The notes below the pieces were generated by a model. It was not told the origin of the DNA and searched no databases. It saw only the letters and a list, made by a program, of their open reading frames with translations. A DNA stretch of 64,000 nucleotides from a virus, in the IMG/VR virus record IMGVR_UViG_3300047444_000577, positions 1-64,000 of that record. One strand, given 5' to 3'. This document shows, in pieces, positions 40,063 to 48,723 of this stretch; within the stretch, counting starts at the first letter, position 1; the number at the start of each line of letters is the position of its first letter. The position numbers and the translations under genes are program-made.

Positions 40063-42495
40063 TCAGGAAAGGTTGCCCAGCGGGATCTCTGCGTCGACGC
40101 TGAAGAGGTCACCTGTAGCGATGGCTGCGGCATCGTGCGAGGTACCGACCGCGTCACTCCAGTACAAGGACACGGTGCCGTCCGTGTTCAGTGCCATGAC
40201 GACACGGGTGTTCTTAAGGACACCCGTGGATGTGCGGTTGGTGACGCTGAAGAAACGCTGTGTCTTAGTCCGGTACGCGGCTGGGACCGCAGTGGCGAAA
40301 ACAGTGAAAGCAGACGCCGAGGTGAGCGCGCTTCCGGTGTAGTGGAAATTGCCGGTCCATCGGACGCCGTCCGTGGGGGTAAGGCGGTATCTCAGGGTGT
40401 CCGAGACGAAACCGGTGGCCGTTACCGTGGGGGTCTGCCACCCGGCAGCAACCCCGGTCGAGTCGCACTTGATGACGTTGCCGGAGAGGTACAGGTCAGC
40501 CGCTGCGGACTGCAGAGTTTCGAGAAGAACCATACGCGGCGTGGTCGCCTGCCCCGTGGCAGTACCACCGACTCCGGACTGGTAGAACGCCTGGAGCCTG
40601 ACAGGCACATCCTCGCCACCGTTGGGGCTGGTGAGGATCAGTTGCCCCGGGAAGTTGGGCGGTCCGAGGTTGCTGACGGAGGAGATGGAAGCACCCGTGG
40701 GTGTGATGGTGCTGGTGCCCGCGTTGTAGTCACCCCATGTGAGTTGGGCCCCGCCCATTTTGAGGTACGAGCCGCTGCTTCCCGGGACGTAGGAGATGAT
40801 GTCGCCGTTCGCACCGCCGACCTCGTCCAGCACGTTTCCGCTGCTGTCGTAGACGTGCACTCCGGTGGAGTTCATGACGGTCCGAGCACCCGACGTACCG
40901 GTCTGCAGGGTCGCCCCGGTGATCGTCATGCCGTCGATGGCGGTGGCGACCAGGTGCGCGGTCTTGATCGAACCACCCTGGATCTGCGTTGACCCAAGCA
41001 CCGGGCGGACGATGATGTTGTCGTACCAGGCGGTCACGGCCGTGGTGTTGAAGATCTGCAGTTTCACGTAGCAACTCACCGTCCCGGCCGGGGCGGTGTA
41101 GGTGCTGCTCATCGTGTGCCAGGCACCGTCCAGCGTCGCGGGCGCTTGGAGCGCGCCGTAGGAGATGTCCGCGCCGGAGGCGTTGACCCACGCGATGTAG
41201 ATCTTCTGTACGACGCCAGTGGAGCCGGTCAGCACGGTGGCCGACCAGTCGGTCTGCAGGTAGAACTGGTCGCCGGGCGCGGCCGGGACCTTGGACAGCA
41301 GGGACAGTTCGATCGTGGTGGCCGAGCCGAAGGTAGCGTTGACCTTGATCGACTTCGCCCCGCCGTTGAACTTCGTAGTGTCGAGCGACCAGGAGGACCC
41401 GGCTGCGGCGACCTGCGCTGCACCTACCGCCCCCTCGAACCCGCCGTCCGGCAGCATGTTGGAGGCCACCCCGGAGATGACCATCTTGGTGGCGTCGATG
41501 CTGCCTGCTGCGATGGCCACGGCCGTGATGGAACCGGCGGCTATCTGGTTGGCTGTCACCGAGTTGGCCGCCAGGTCCGCCGTCCCCGCCTTCAGCGCGG
41601 TTCCCGAGGCGGTAGCGGATGCCGCGCTGGCGAAGCCGGTCTGGGAGACGGCGATCAGTCGGTAGAAGTAGGCACTGCCGTAGTTCTGCACCGAGTCGTA
41701 GACCCAGTCCGCACCGGTCAGTGTGGCCACCGTGCTGGGGCTGGTGAAGCCAGACGTGGTGTCCCGTTGGACCTGCACGTGATCGAAGAACGCGGGCATC
41801 GGGAAGCCGGAGTGATCCAGTCCGTCCCAGGTGATGCGCAGTCCGCCCAGGACGCCCAGGACCACCGGGGTCGAGGGGACGGGCGGGGGCGAACTGGAGG
41901 AGCCGGTGATGATGTCGGCTGACGTCCACAGCGAGGTGTTGCCGCTGGTGTCGATCGCCTGCACGCGGACCGTGACGTCCACGCCGGTATGAAGCCCGTC
42001 GATGATCACCAGGGTGTCCTCGGTTACCGTCCCGCCGACCCAGGTGGTGCCGTCGTAGGAGGACTGCAGGAGGTAGTGCGAGAGGTCCGTGAGCGGGGTG
42101 CCGTCCTGGTTCTCGGTCGGCGCTACCCAACTGGCCTGCACCCGGGCTTGGGTGATGCCCTCGGCGGTTGTGTAGGGCGACGTGGTGAGCGCCAGGGACG
42201 TCGGCTGCTTGGGTGGCTCATGGGTGATCAGCCCAAGGCCACCGAGTTGGTCCTGGACGTTCTTGATACCCAGCGGGCTGTACACCGGCTGGGTGATGTC
42301 GCCGCCGGAGAACTGGACCCACAGGGTCCCGCCGACGGGAGGCACGGTGTTGGTGGGTGAAGAGGGAGATGCCCAGGCGCTTTCCGCACTGCCGAGGATC
42401 TGCGGGATGAGCATGGTGACGCGGGCCTGGTTGAGCGGGTCCGCGTTATTGGCGACGCTCCCCTGGTACATACCCAGGACAGGGCTAGCCGACAT
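40063..42495 (-). CDS. Baseplate spike protein, gpV/gp5 OB-fold with FN3 and fibre regions
   Basis: 810 residues from ATG 42493-42495. The first ~90 residues (GMYQGSVANNADPLNQARV, LWVQFSGGDITQPVY) are the OB-fold of gp5/gpV spike proteins. Residues 120-240 contain two fibronectin-III-like units (TSLALTTSPY, VRVQAIDTSGNTS). A CBM-like jelly roll and a beta-helical C-terminus follow. Unlike T4 gp5 there is no lysozyme domain. It would puncture the envelope during contraction. Dispersed word at 41987-41994. Confidence 0.75.
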   Translation of the reverse strand: MSASPVLGMYQGSVANNADPLNQARVTMLIPQILGSAESAWASPSSPTNTVPPVGGTLWVQFSGGDITQPVYSPLGIKNVQDQLGGLGLITHEPPKQPTSLALTTSPYTTAEGITQARVQASWVAPTENQDGTPLTDLSHYLLQSSYDGTTWVGGTVTEDTLVIIDGLHTGVDVTVRVQAIDTSGNTSLWTSADIITGSSSSPPPVPSTPVVLGVLGGLRITWDGLDHSGFPMPAFFDHVQVQRDTTSGFTSPSTVATLTGADWVYDSVQNYGSAYFYRLIAVSQTGFASAASATASGTALKAGTADLAANSVTANQIAAGSITAVAIAAGSIDATKMVISGVASNMLPDGGFEGAVGAAQVAAAGSSWSLDTTKFNGGAKSIKVNATFGSATTIELSLLSKVPAAPGDQFYLQTDWSATVLTGSTGVVQKIYIAWVNASGADISYGALQAPATLDGAWHTMSSTYTAPAGTVSCYVKLQIFNTTAVTAWYDNIIVRPVLGSTQIQGGSIKTAHLVATAIDGMTITGATLQTGTSGARTVMNSTGVHVYDSSGNVLDEVGGANGDIISYVPGSSGSYLKMGGAQLTWGDYNAGTSTITPTGASISSVSNLGPPNFPGQLILTSPNGGEDVPVRLQAFYQSGVGGTATGQATTPRMVLLETLQSAAADLYLSGNVIKCDSTGVAAGWQTPTVTATGFVSDTLRYRLTPTDGVRWTGNFHYTGSALTSASAFTVFATAVPAAYRTKTQRFFSVTNRTSTGVLKNTRVVMALNTDGTVSLYWSDAVGTSHDAAAIATGDLFSVDAEIPLGNLS

Positions 42496-43633
42496 TGATG
42501 TCCTCCAGAATGCTGGACTCCCAGAACTGCTTGTTGCGCAGCACTGCTGGCACGGTGTCAAACTTGAAGCGCTTATTGACATCGCTCTTAAATGTTACCG
42601 AGTAGGGCTGGTCTCTTTCCGCATCAATGGTCGTGGTGAAAAGCAGCCCGCTATTGGTTTTGTCGCGGTTTATGAGGTGCTTCGTCGAGGTGACCAGCCA
42701 GCGTCCGCGCATATCCGGGGAAACAGAGGCCCCACCAATTCCCACCAGGGATCCTGGTATGACCTTGGCGGTGCCGTACACCTCCGCCCGCATCGTGATC
42801 CAGCCGCTCGACGCGCGCGTGCGCGCGTCCATCAGGGCCTGCGCGTCGGCGTAGTTGTTCACCGCGCGCGACGTCGTGATCGAATTCAGGAACGTGGCCG
42901 TACCGGCAGCGGCAGAGGACGACGCCTTGATGGCCTTGCCTGTGCGCGCGTCCACCCCGGATATCGTGCTGGTGCCTGTCGTCCCCGAGGCGCGGGGAAC
43001 CATCGTCCCTGCCAGGATCGACAGGTTCTGCAGGGTGTCGTAGATCCCCGGCTGCTGGCTCCGGGAGAACACCGGGATGTCCTGCACGGGCTGGCCCAGC
43101 AGCAGGATGCGCGGATCCAGGAAGTAGAGAGTCGCCCCCTCCACCCAGCAGTTGAACCCCACCTCGTCGGCCAGGTCCTGCAGCAGCTCGAAGTCGGACT
43201 GCCCGCCCTGCGCCCAGTACGTGAGCCGCCGGGCCGATGGAGAGATGACCGTGCGCAGCCCATTGGCCCGGCCCACCTGCCGCGCGATGGAGGTCGGGCT
43301 GACGTTCTTCCACGACCGCGTGCGCTGGGTGTTCAGCGGCAGTGTGGTGCCGATGCACACATACCGGGTCGACACCGACCGCGAGCCGTTCGAGGACAGC
43401 CCGTTGGAGTGGTGCACGTACCCGTACCAGCGCACGATGTCGTTGGGGCTGCGACCGTAGTCCAGCACCACCGGGGTCAGCTCGGCGTAGGCTCTCTTCG
43501 CGGCGGAGGTGACCACGTCCACGATGGCCATGGAGTGCACCCCGTATCCCTCGCGGACCTCCACGCGGGAGACGTAGTCGGCGATGCGGTCCGTACCGAT
43601 GGTCAGCCGGACGACGGGCGGTTGCTCAGACAC
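42485..43633 (-). CDS. Baseplate hub protein, gpD/gp27-like
   Basis: 382 residues. YVSRVEVREGYGVHSMAIVDV, the QGGQSDFELLQDLADEVGF stretch and WITMRAEVYGTAKVIPGS match late control protein D/gp27 hub proteins that form the trimeric platform for the spike. It overlaps the spike gene start by 11 bases and the LysM gene by eight. Confidence 0.85.
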   Translation of the reverse strand: MSEQPPVVRLTIGTDRIADYVSRVEVREGYGVHSMAIVDVVTSAAKRAYAELTPVVLDYGRSPNDIVRWYGYVHHSNGLSSNGSRSVSTRYVCIGTTLPLNTQRTRSWKNVSPTSIARQVGRANGLRTVISPSARRLTYWAQGGQSDFELLQDLADEVGFNCWVEGATLYFLDPRILLLGQPVQDIPVFSRSQQPGIYDTLQNLSILAGTMVPRASGTTGTSTISGVDARTGKAIKASSSAAAGTATFLNSITTSRAVNNYADAQALMDARTRASSGWITMRAEVYGTAKVIPGSLVGIGGASVSPDMRGRWLVTSTKHLINRDKTNSGLLFTTTIDAERDQPYSVTFKSDVNKRFKFDTVPAVLRNKQFWESSILEDINVG

Positions 43634-43898
43634 TGGGGATCCTGATGGTCTGTCCGGCGGTCAGGACCGTGAAGTCGAGGATCTCCGGGTTGGCGTCGGC
43701 GATCTCCCACCACAGGTGGGGGTCTCCGTAGTACTGCTGCGCGAGCAGGTCCAGCCGGTCCGATCCGGTCACCTGGTGGTAGGTGAAGGTGAACGCCCAC
43801 TCCTTGGCCTGGGAGGGCACCACCGTCAGGTTCGGTCCCCTGCTGGAGGAGACCAGAGCGAGCGTCGAATCGGCGTAGCGCGAGGAGGAAGTGATCAT
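43626..43898 (-). CDS. LysM-domain baseplate protein (gp53/gpX-like)
   Basis: 90 residues. The C-terminal 50 residues are a LysM: DRLDLLAQQYYGDPHLWWEI then ANPEILDFTVLTAGQTIRIP. In contractile tails such small LysM proteins connect the hub with the wedge or bind peptidoglycan. Order relative to hub and tape measure matches related tails. Confidence 0.85.
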   Translation of the reverse strand: MITSSSRYADSTLALVSSSRGPNLTVVPSQAKEWAFTFTYHQVTGSDRLDLLAQQYYGDPHLWWEIADANPEILDFTVLTAGQTIRIPSV

Positions 43899-44656
43899 CG
43901 TCCGGCCTTCCCCGAGTTGCCTGTGCTTCCCGTGTGCGGGGTGAACGAGGGGAAGGCGTAAGGATTGCCACTCGGAGGCGTCGGCAGGAGGTTCATCGTG
44001 ACGGACACCTGTCCGCGCTGGGGAACCATGCTCTGCGTCCAGTGGGTGTACTGCACGTCCAGCTCGGTGATGAACCCGTAGTAGGACAGGCTGGACCCGA
44101 TGACGGCGTACGCGGGAGTGTTGACCATCGGTCCGGCCGGGCCCCCCGAAAACGCGCCCTTCTGGAGACCGCTCAGCGCCGTCGCGTCGGCAGCCGTGCC
44201 CTGGGCAGGGAGCGTCATCGGTGCCGCGATGCCCGTGATCTTGTACAGCGACAGCACGTCGTAGGCGACCCCGTACAGCGGGACCTGGATCCGGGCGTCA
44301 CCGGTCAGTTTCGAGGAGTCCCACAGCTCATAGGTGCGGTCGAACAGAAGCGTGAAGTTCACGCTCTGCGAAAGCGGCATGAGGAAAACCCCGGACGTCA
44401 CGTCGTCCGGCACCTGCGAATTAGGGTCCGCGAGAACGTTGCTGTCCACCGAGTGCGCAACGTTCAGCACACTCGGGTTGTACAGGAAATTGCAGCGGTA
44501 CCGAACGTTGTTGATCGGCTTCTCCGCAATGATGAAGCCCCTCGTCAACTTCGGACCGCCGGTCCTACCGTCGTCGTAATTACTGGTGCTTTGTATGAAC
44601 GGAATCGCGGTAATTCGCGGATCGAAAGGACCGTTGTCCATTATGGAACTAGCCAT
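43895..44656 (-). CDS. Tail hub/tube initiator candidate
   Basis: 253 residues, beta-rich (GFIIAEKPINNVRYRCNFLYN, SVNFTLLFDRTYELWD, VSVTMNLLPTP). Position between tape measure and LysM protein is where contractile tails encode the tube-capping or initiator proteins (gp48/gp54- or afp7-like). The C-terminus is Gly/Ser/Pro-rich. Overlaps the LysM gene by four bases. No direct motif. Confidence 0.55.
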   Translation of the reverse strand: MASSIMDNGPFDPRITAIPFIQSTSNYDDGRTGGPKLTRGFIIAEKPINNVRYRCNFLYNPSVLNVAHSVDSNVLADPNSQVPDDVTSGVFLMPLSQSVNFTLLFDRTYELWDSSKLTGDARIQVPLYGVAYDVLSLYKITGIAAPMTLPAQGTAADATALSGLQKGAFSGGPAGPMVNTPAYAVIGSSLSYYGFITELDVQYTHWTQSMVPQRGQVSVTMNLLPTPPSGNPYAFPSFTPHTGSTGNSGKAGR

Positions 44657-47600
44657 TAACTCTTTCCTGACGCGATGAGGTTGATCCGCTTGTCCTCGGC
44701 GAGTGCCCGCATGAACTGGCTCGCCGCGTCACGGGCTGACTGCTGGTCCATCACGCCCTGCACCTGCACAGTGATCGCGCCAGGGTGGAAGTTGAGCGTC
44801 GCCGCTCCGCCCTTCGCACCCGCGCCACCGATCCCACCGACGATCGGCGAGTTGCTGGCCAGCGCCTTGCGGAACGCCTCGGCCTGGTACTGGGGCAGGA
44901 TCATCTCGCCCTTGTGGACCCGCGCCGTCTGGTCGACGTCGATGTTCGTCGAGCCCACCGCGTAACCCTTGTAGGCACCGCCGTTGGACACGGACCTCAC
45001 GCCGGGGATGTTGGCCAGCGAACCGTAGCGACTCTCCCCGTAGCGGACACCAGCGATGATGTTGTCGACCGGGTTCCAGATGTTCTTGTGACCAGCGATG
45101 GACCACTGACTGAACGTCGAGTCGATCGTCTGCATGACACCCTTGGAGGGGTGCCCCGCCTTGGCGTTGGAGTCCCAGTTGTTCTGAGCCCTCGGGTTTC
45201 CACCGGACTCGCCCATGGCGATCGTGTTGACGAACGCCTCATTCTGCGGGGTGTCCTGGTGCAGGATCCCCAGGGCGGTGGAGATCCAGTTCTTCAGCGA
45301 CCCGGACGGCATCGCACCGGCCGCCTGGCTACCGTTGCTGGTGGTCTTGGTCGTGCCCTGATGCGCACCGACACCGGAGCCGACGCTGGCCGAGCCGATG
45401 GAGGAGATACCGGCCGCAATCGCGTTGACCTCCTCCGTGGACCCGTAAGAACCCGTGTCACCGCCAAAGCCCATGGAGGACAGCCGGTTGGACTTCGACC
45501 CCGCCGTGTCGCTGTTGCTGTTGGTCTGGTCGCCCATGCTTCCGACCGACCCCAGGATCCGCCGAGCGTTGGTGAACTCGCCCGGGGAGAAGGAGCGGAT
45601 GCGCACGGTAGCACCCGTGTGCGGAGCCTCCAGGCACTTCCCGTTGCCCACGCACATGACGACGTGGTGGGCCGGATTGCCCACGAACATCAGGTCTCCC
45701 GCGCGCACAGCGTTGAGAGGCACCTCAGTGCCAACGCCCTGCTGCTGCGCGGCCGTACGGGGCAGAGAGACACCGATCTGCTTGAAGATGTACTGAGTCA
45801 GGCCAGAGCAGTCGAAGGACGACTGAGGAGAGTTGCCACCCCACTTGTAGGGCATCCCGAGGAACCTCTTGCCGATCGAGATGACCGCCGACGCGGTCTT
45901 ACCCGCGCCCTGCGTTCCCGTAGCCACAGAAGCCCCTCCAGCACCCGTGGCGGTACCGCCAGAGGCACCACCGGGGTTACCGTCACCGGAGGCGTTCGAA
46001 GGGTGCGACCGGTCCCACTGCAGACCGAGCGCCTTGAGTTCGGCAGCCTTCTGCGCCTTCGTCGCATGGGTGTGGTCCTTCTGCCCGTGAAGACCGAAGA
46101 GCCAGTCCGCCATACTCGCGTCCAGGAAGGACTTCTTGCTCTTGGTCAGGTCCCCGCTGTGCGACTTATCCAGGGTGCGCGCGGTGGTGCCACCCGCAGC
46201 CGAAGCCGCCAGCGCGGCCCACCCCACCGGACCCGCCGCAATGGCAGCGCTCTCCCCCGCGACCGCCGTGCCGGTGACGGCAACACCCTCACTCGCAGCA
46301 GTGGCCGCCGACGCTGCCGACCGGGCGGTACGCAACCTGCCCAGTGCCCCGATGCCCCGCACCGCACCGTACGCACCCAGGCCCGAGGACAGGCTGGACC
46401 CAACGAGCGAACCCGCCCCACCGGAGAACCCCAGCGCACTGTTCGCACCCGTGGCATTGAGCACGCCCTGCAGCGCGGTGGAGAAGTCATCCAGGTACTT
46501 CGTCGCCGTCTGCAGACCAGACGTGAAGGAGTCGTTGATGTTGACGTCCTGGTTGCGCAACGTCCCGGCACGAGTCTGCAGGGTGTTGGCGGTCGAACCA
46601 CCGATCTGCCACTTGTTCAACTGGTTCAACGCGCTCTTGGAACCTGCGTCAGCCTTGTTGGCCACACTGGTGTACGCCGTCGCCGAGGAGCCGTGAGTCT
46701 GCGCCAGCAGCATCCCGCGCAGCTCGCCCTTGACCAGTTGGACGGTATTGGGATCCAGGCCCCACGAATTGATCGACTGGTTCAGGCCCGACGCGGGGTC
46801 ATCCAGCGTCGACGACAACTGCTGCGCGTTCTTGACGTTCTTCAACTGCGGGAACTGCCGGTAGATCTGCTGGGCAACCTGCCGGGGCGTCTGCTTCTGG
46901 CCGCCGACGATGGTGCTGATACCCATCCCGCGCAGCATGTTGTACGAACCGGCCTGCCACAGGGACGCACTGCCCGCAGCCCGCTGCGCCTGCGACATAC
47001 CCGGGTTCATGTACCCCGAGGTACCGGTGACGTAGTTCCACTGGGTGTTGAACCCCGGGGTGTTGCCCGACAGGCCCTGCCCGGCCAGCGTCCCATAGGC
47101 CGACGCGGCGTCCGTGGTGGACTGGGCTGTGTAGTTGTTACGAAACGCCTGATTGCGCAGCGCCTGCCACGACGAAGCGGAACCCTGGGCAGCCTGGTAG
47201 GCGGTGGTCTGCATGACCACCTGGTCCGGCAGCTTCTGCTGCCCCCAACTCACCAGGGTCGAGGCAGCGCCTCCCAGGCCGTACGACCTTCCCTGGTTGG
47301 CGCGACCACGACCGCCCCAACCACCGTTGTTGGCCCCGCCACCACCCTGCGAGCCCCCTGTGAAGGAGGACCCACCACCGTTGGGCGTACCGGAATTACG
47401 CGAGCCCCGGGAACGAGTCGGCGCGGTCGACGGAGCATCCGCACCACCATTCGACCGACCGTGCCCGTAGTTGCTGCTCCCATTCCACACGTCGTTGGCC
47501 AGCAGCCCGAAACCACGAGCCCTCGACATCTGCCCGACGCCAGAAGAGACGCCCTGCAGACCCCTGGTCAGGTCATTGATGGTACGGGTAAGGGACGAGA

Positions 47601-47667
47601 TCGCATCCTGGGCCTTGTTAACCCCGAGGATCGGTCCCGCCCCTGCCGTCGTGCTTTCATCCGCCAT
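44656..47667 (-). CDS. Tape measure protein with NlpC/P60 and SLT hydrolase domains
   Basis: 1003 residues. The N-terminal ~600 are Ala/Gly/Gln-rich helical repeats that set tail length. At ~605-715 an NlpC/P60 endopeptidase: ISIGKRFLGMPYKWGG, SFDCSGLTQYIF (catalytic Cys), HHVVMCVGNGK (His). At ~810-910 a lytic-transglycosylase-like domain: IAMGESGGNP (Glu), GVMQTIDSTFSQW, NIIAGVRYGESRYG. Both are peptidoglycan hydrolases that clear the wall at infection. The start overlaps the tail chaperone extension. Confidence 0.9.
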   Translation of the reverse strand: MADESTTAGAGPILGVNKAQDAISSLTRTINDLTRGLQGVSSGVGQMSRARGFGLLANDVWNGSSNYGHGRSNGGADAPSTAPTRSRGSRNSGTPNGGGSSFTGGSQGGGGANNGGWGGRGRANQGRSYGLGGAASTLVSWGQQKLPDQVVMQTTAYQAAQGSASSWQALRNQAFRNNYTAQSTTDAASAYGTLAGQGLSGNTPGFNTQWNYVTGTSGYMNPGMSQAQRAAGSASLWQAGSYNMLRGMGISTIVGGQKQTPRQVAQQIYRQFPQLKNVKNAQQLSSTLDDPASGLNQSINSWGLDPNTVQLVKGELRGMLLAQTHGSSATAYTSVANKADAGSKSALNQLNKWQIGGSTANTLQTRAGTLRNQDVNINDSFTSGLQTATKYLDDFSTALQGVLNATGANSALGFSGGAGSLVGSSLSSGLGAYGAVRGIGALGRLRTARSAASAATAASEGVAVTGTAVAGESAAIAAGPVGWAALAASAAGGTTARTLDKSHSGDLTKSKKSFLDASMADWLFGLHGQKDHTHATKAQKAAELKALGLQWDRSHPSNASGDGNPGGASGGTATGAGGASVATGTQGAGKTASAVISIGKRFLGMPYKWGGNSPQSSFDCSGLTQYIFKQIGVSLPRTAAQQQGVGTEVPLNAVRAGDLMFVGNPAHHVVMCVGNGKCLEAPHTGATVRIRSFSPGEFTNARRILGSVGSMGDQTNSNSDTAGSKSNRLSSMGFGGDTGSYGSTEEVNAIAAGISSIGSASVGSGVGAHQGTTKTTSNGSQAAGAMPSGSLKNWISTALGILHQDTPQNEAFVNTIAMGESGGNPRAQNNWDSNAKAGHPSKGVMQTIDSTFSQWSIAGHKNIWNPVDNIIAGVRYGESRYGSLANIPGVRSVSNGGAYKGYAVGSTNIDVDQTARVHKGEMILPQYQAEAFRKALASNSPIVGGIGGAGAKGGAATLNFHPGAITVQVQGVMDQQSARDAASQFMRALAEDKRINLIASGKS

Positions 47668-47844
47668 TTTCAGCCTCAGCCACTCGCCTATTTCGCTGCG
47701 CCCTGAACCATTCCACCCAGTGCAGACGCTCGCGCACGGACAACCGGCGTATTTCGCTGAGGCTCCATGCCGGGCTCAGTTCCACTAGTTGCTCGTATTC
47801 GAAATACGTGTCGTGGTAGTTACAGGCCCTGAAACAGATCCCCC
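47657..47844 (-). other. Tail assembly chaperone GT extension reached by probable -2 frameshift
   Basis: The frame downstream of the chaperone stop has no start for its first half yet is clearly protein-like: CNYHDTYFEYEQLVELSPAW and EIRRLSVRERLHWVEWF, ending at 47657, ten bases inside the tape measure. Continuity with the chaperone needs a -2 (or +1) shift at the five-G run (minus-strand GGGGG at 47840-47844, sequence GCGGGGGATC). Phage Mu uses a -2 shift at GGGGGCGA in the same pair of genes. An alternative is a separate start at GTG in QLVELSPAW. Confidence 0.55.
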
Positions 47845-48686
47845 GCACTGATGTACAAGGGGACCTCCTTACCGCACGCTTCATGCGTGAACTTGATGTC
47901 ATTGTACTGAGGGCCGGGTTGCTTTTGCTCAATGGCATCCAGGATCGACCGGCGGTCGACGATCCCCAGAGAGCGCGCGAATTCAGCATTGCTGCTGACT
48001 GCCGTCTCGGTGCCATTTGCCGTGACGACGGATATCAGACACCGGGAAAGCAGAAGGGTGTCCTGCTCGGACGCGGTGGTGCGCTCGGCGACAGCCAGTA
48101 CAGCGTCCTGGTCCGAGCCGACGGGGAGCCGGACGAACGCCTTTCTTCCGTTGCGCAGGGGCACCTCGAAGATGCGCTGGGAGGGGTCGTCCATGCGGCG
48201 CACGGGGATCTCGTCGAGCGTGACCGACAGCCGGAACTCCTCGCCGCAGTGCATGCAGGAGAACTTGTCCCAGACGATCTCGTCGCCGAAGGTGGCGCGC
48301 CGGATCTCCAAGAGCAGGTTGTCCCGGTCGCCGAGCAAGAGGTTGCTGAGCACGGACTGGCTGGCCTGCTGATCGCCGATCGAGACAGTCCCGCAGGCCA
48401 GGAGCGTGGAGACGAACTTACCCAAACCGGCCTGCCTGGCCTTGGCGATGGCTTCCTCGTCTGCGCCGGTCAGTTCGCGAACCTCGGCGTCGTACCGAAC
48501 TGAGGCGAAGTCCCCACCCGAGACGTAGCCTCCCGGCAGGCGGAAACTGCCACCTGCCGGGAGGGGGATCTCGGGCTTGACGACCTGTCCCTCCCCGTTC
48601 TGCATCGCCGCCGAAATAGCGGCATTGGCGAGACCGGGGTTCATGAGGGGGTTGGTGTACCCCCCGGTATGAAGGTCGTTAGCCAC
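47820..48686 (-). CDS. Tail assembly chaperone (G component) with zinc-like Cys pair
   Basis: 288 residues from GTG 48684-48686 with TTAGGAG upstream. N-terminal ~70 residues Gly/Pro-rich, middle helical (LTGADEEAIAKARQAGLGKFV), then CMHCGEEFRLSV, a single Cys-x2-Cys, and a late Cys/His (THEACGK). Location between tube and tape measure is that of tail chaperones G/GT. The GT form comes from the frameshift region at 47657-47844. A T4 gp26/gp51-like hub role is the alternative. Dispersed word at codons 5-7. Confidence 0.65.
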   Translation of the reverse strand: MANDLHTGGYTNPLMNPGLANAAISAAMQNGEGQVVKPEIPLPAGGSFRLPGGYVSGGDFASVRYDAEVRELTGADEEAIAKARQAGLGKFVSTLLACGTVSIGDQQASQSVLSNLLLGDRDNLLLEIRRATFGDEIVWDKFSCMHCGEEFRLSVTLDEIPVRRMDDPSQRIFEVPLRNGRKAFVRLPVGSDQDAVLAVAERTTASEQDTLLLSRCLISVVTANGTETAVSSNAEFARSLGIVDRRSILDAIEQKQPGPQYNDIKFTHEACGKEVPLYISAGDLFQGL

Positions 48687-48723
48687 GGATAGTGCTCCTA
48701 ATCGTGTCGTGTTTCGGCGCTAG

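Noticed and set aside
44785-47706. Long plus-strand open frame of 973 codons
   Set aside because: It is antisense to the tape measure gene, which has two recognisable enzyme domains. GC-rich codons with few T/A third bases create long antisense frames; its translation is Arg/Gly/Val-rich without any motif.
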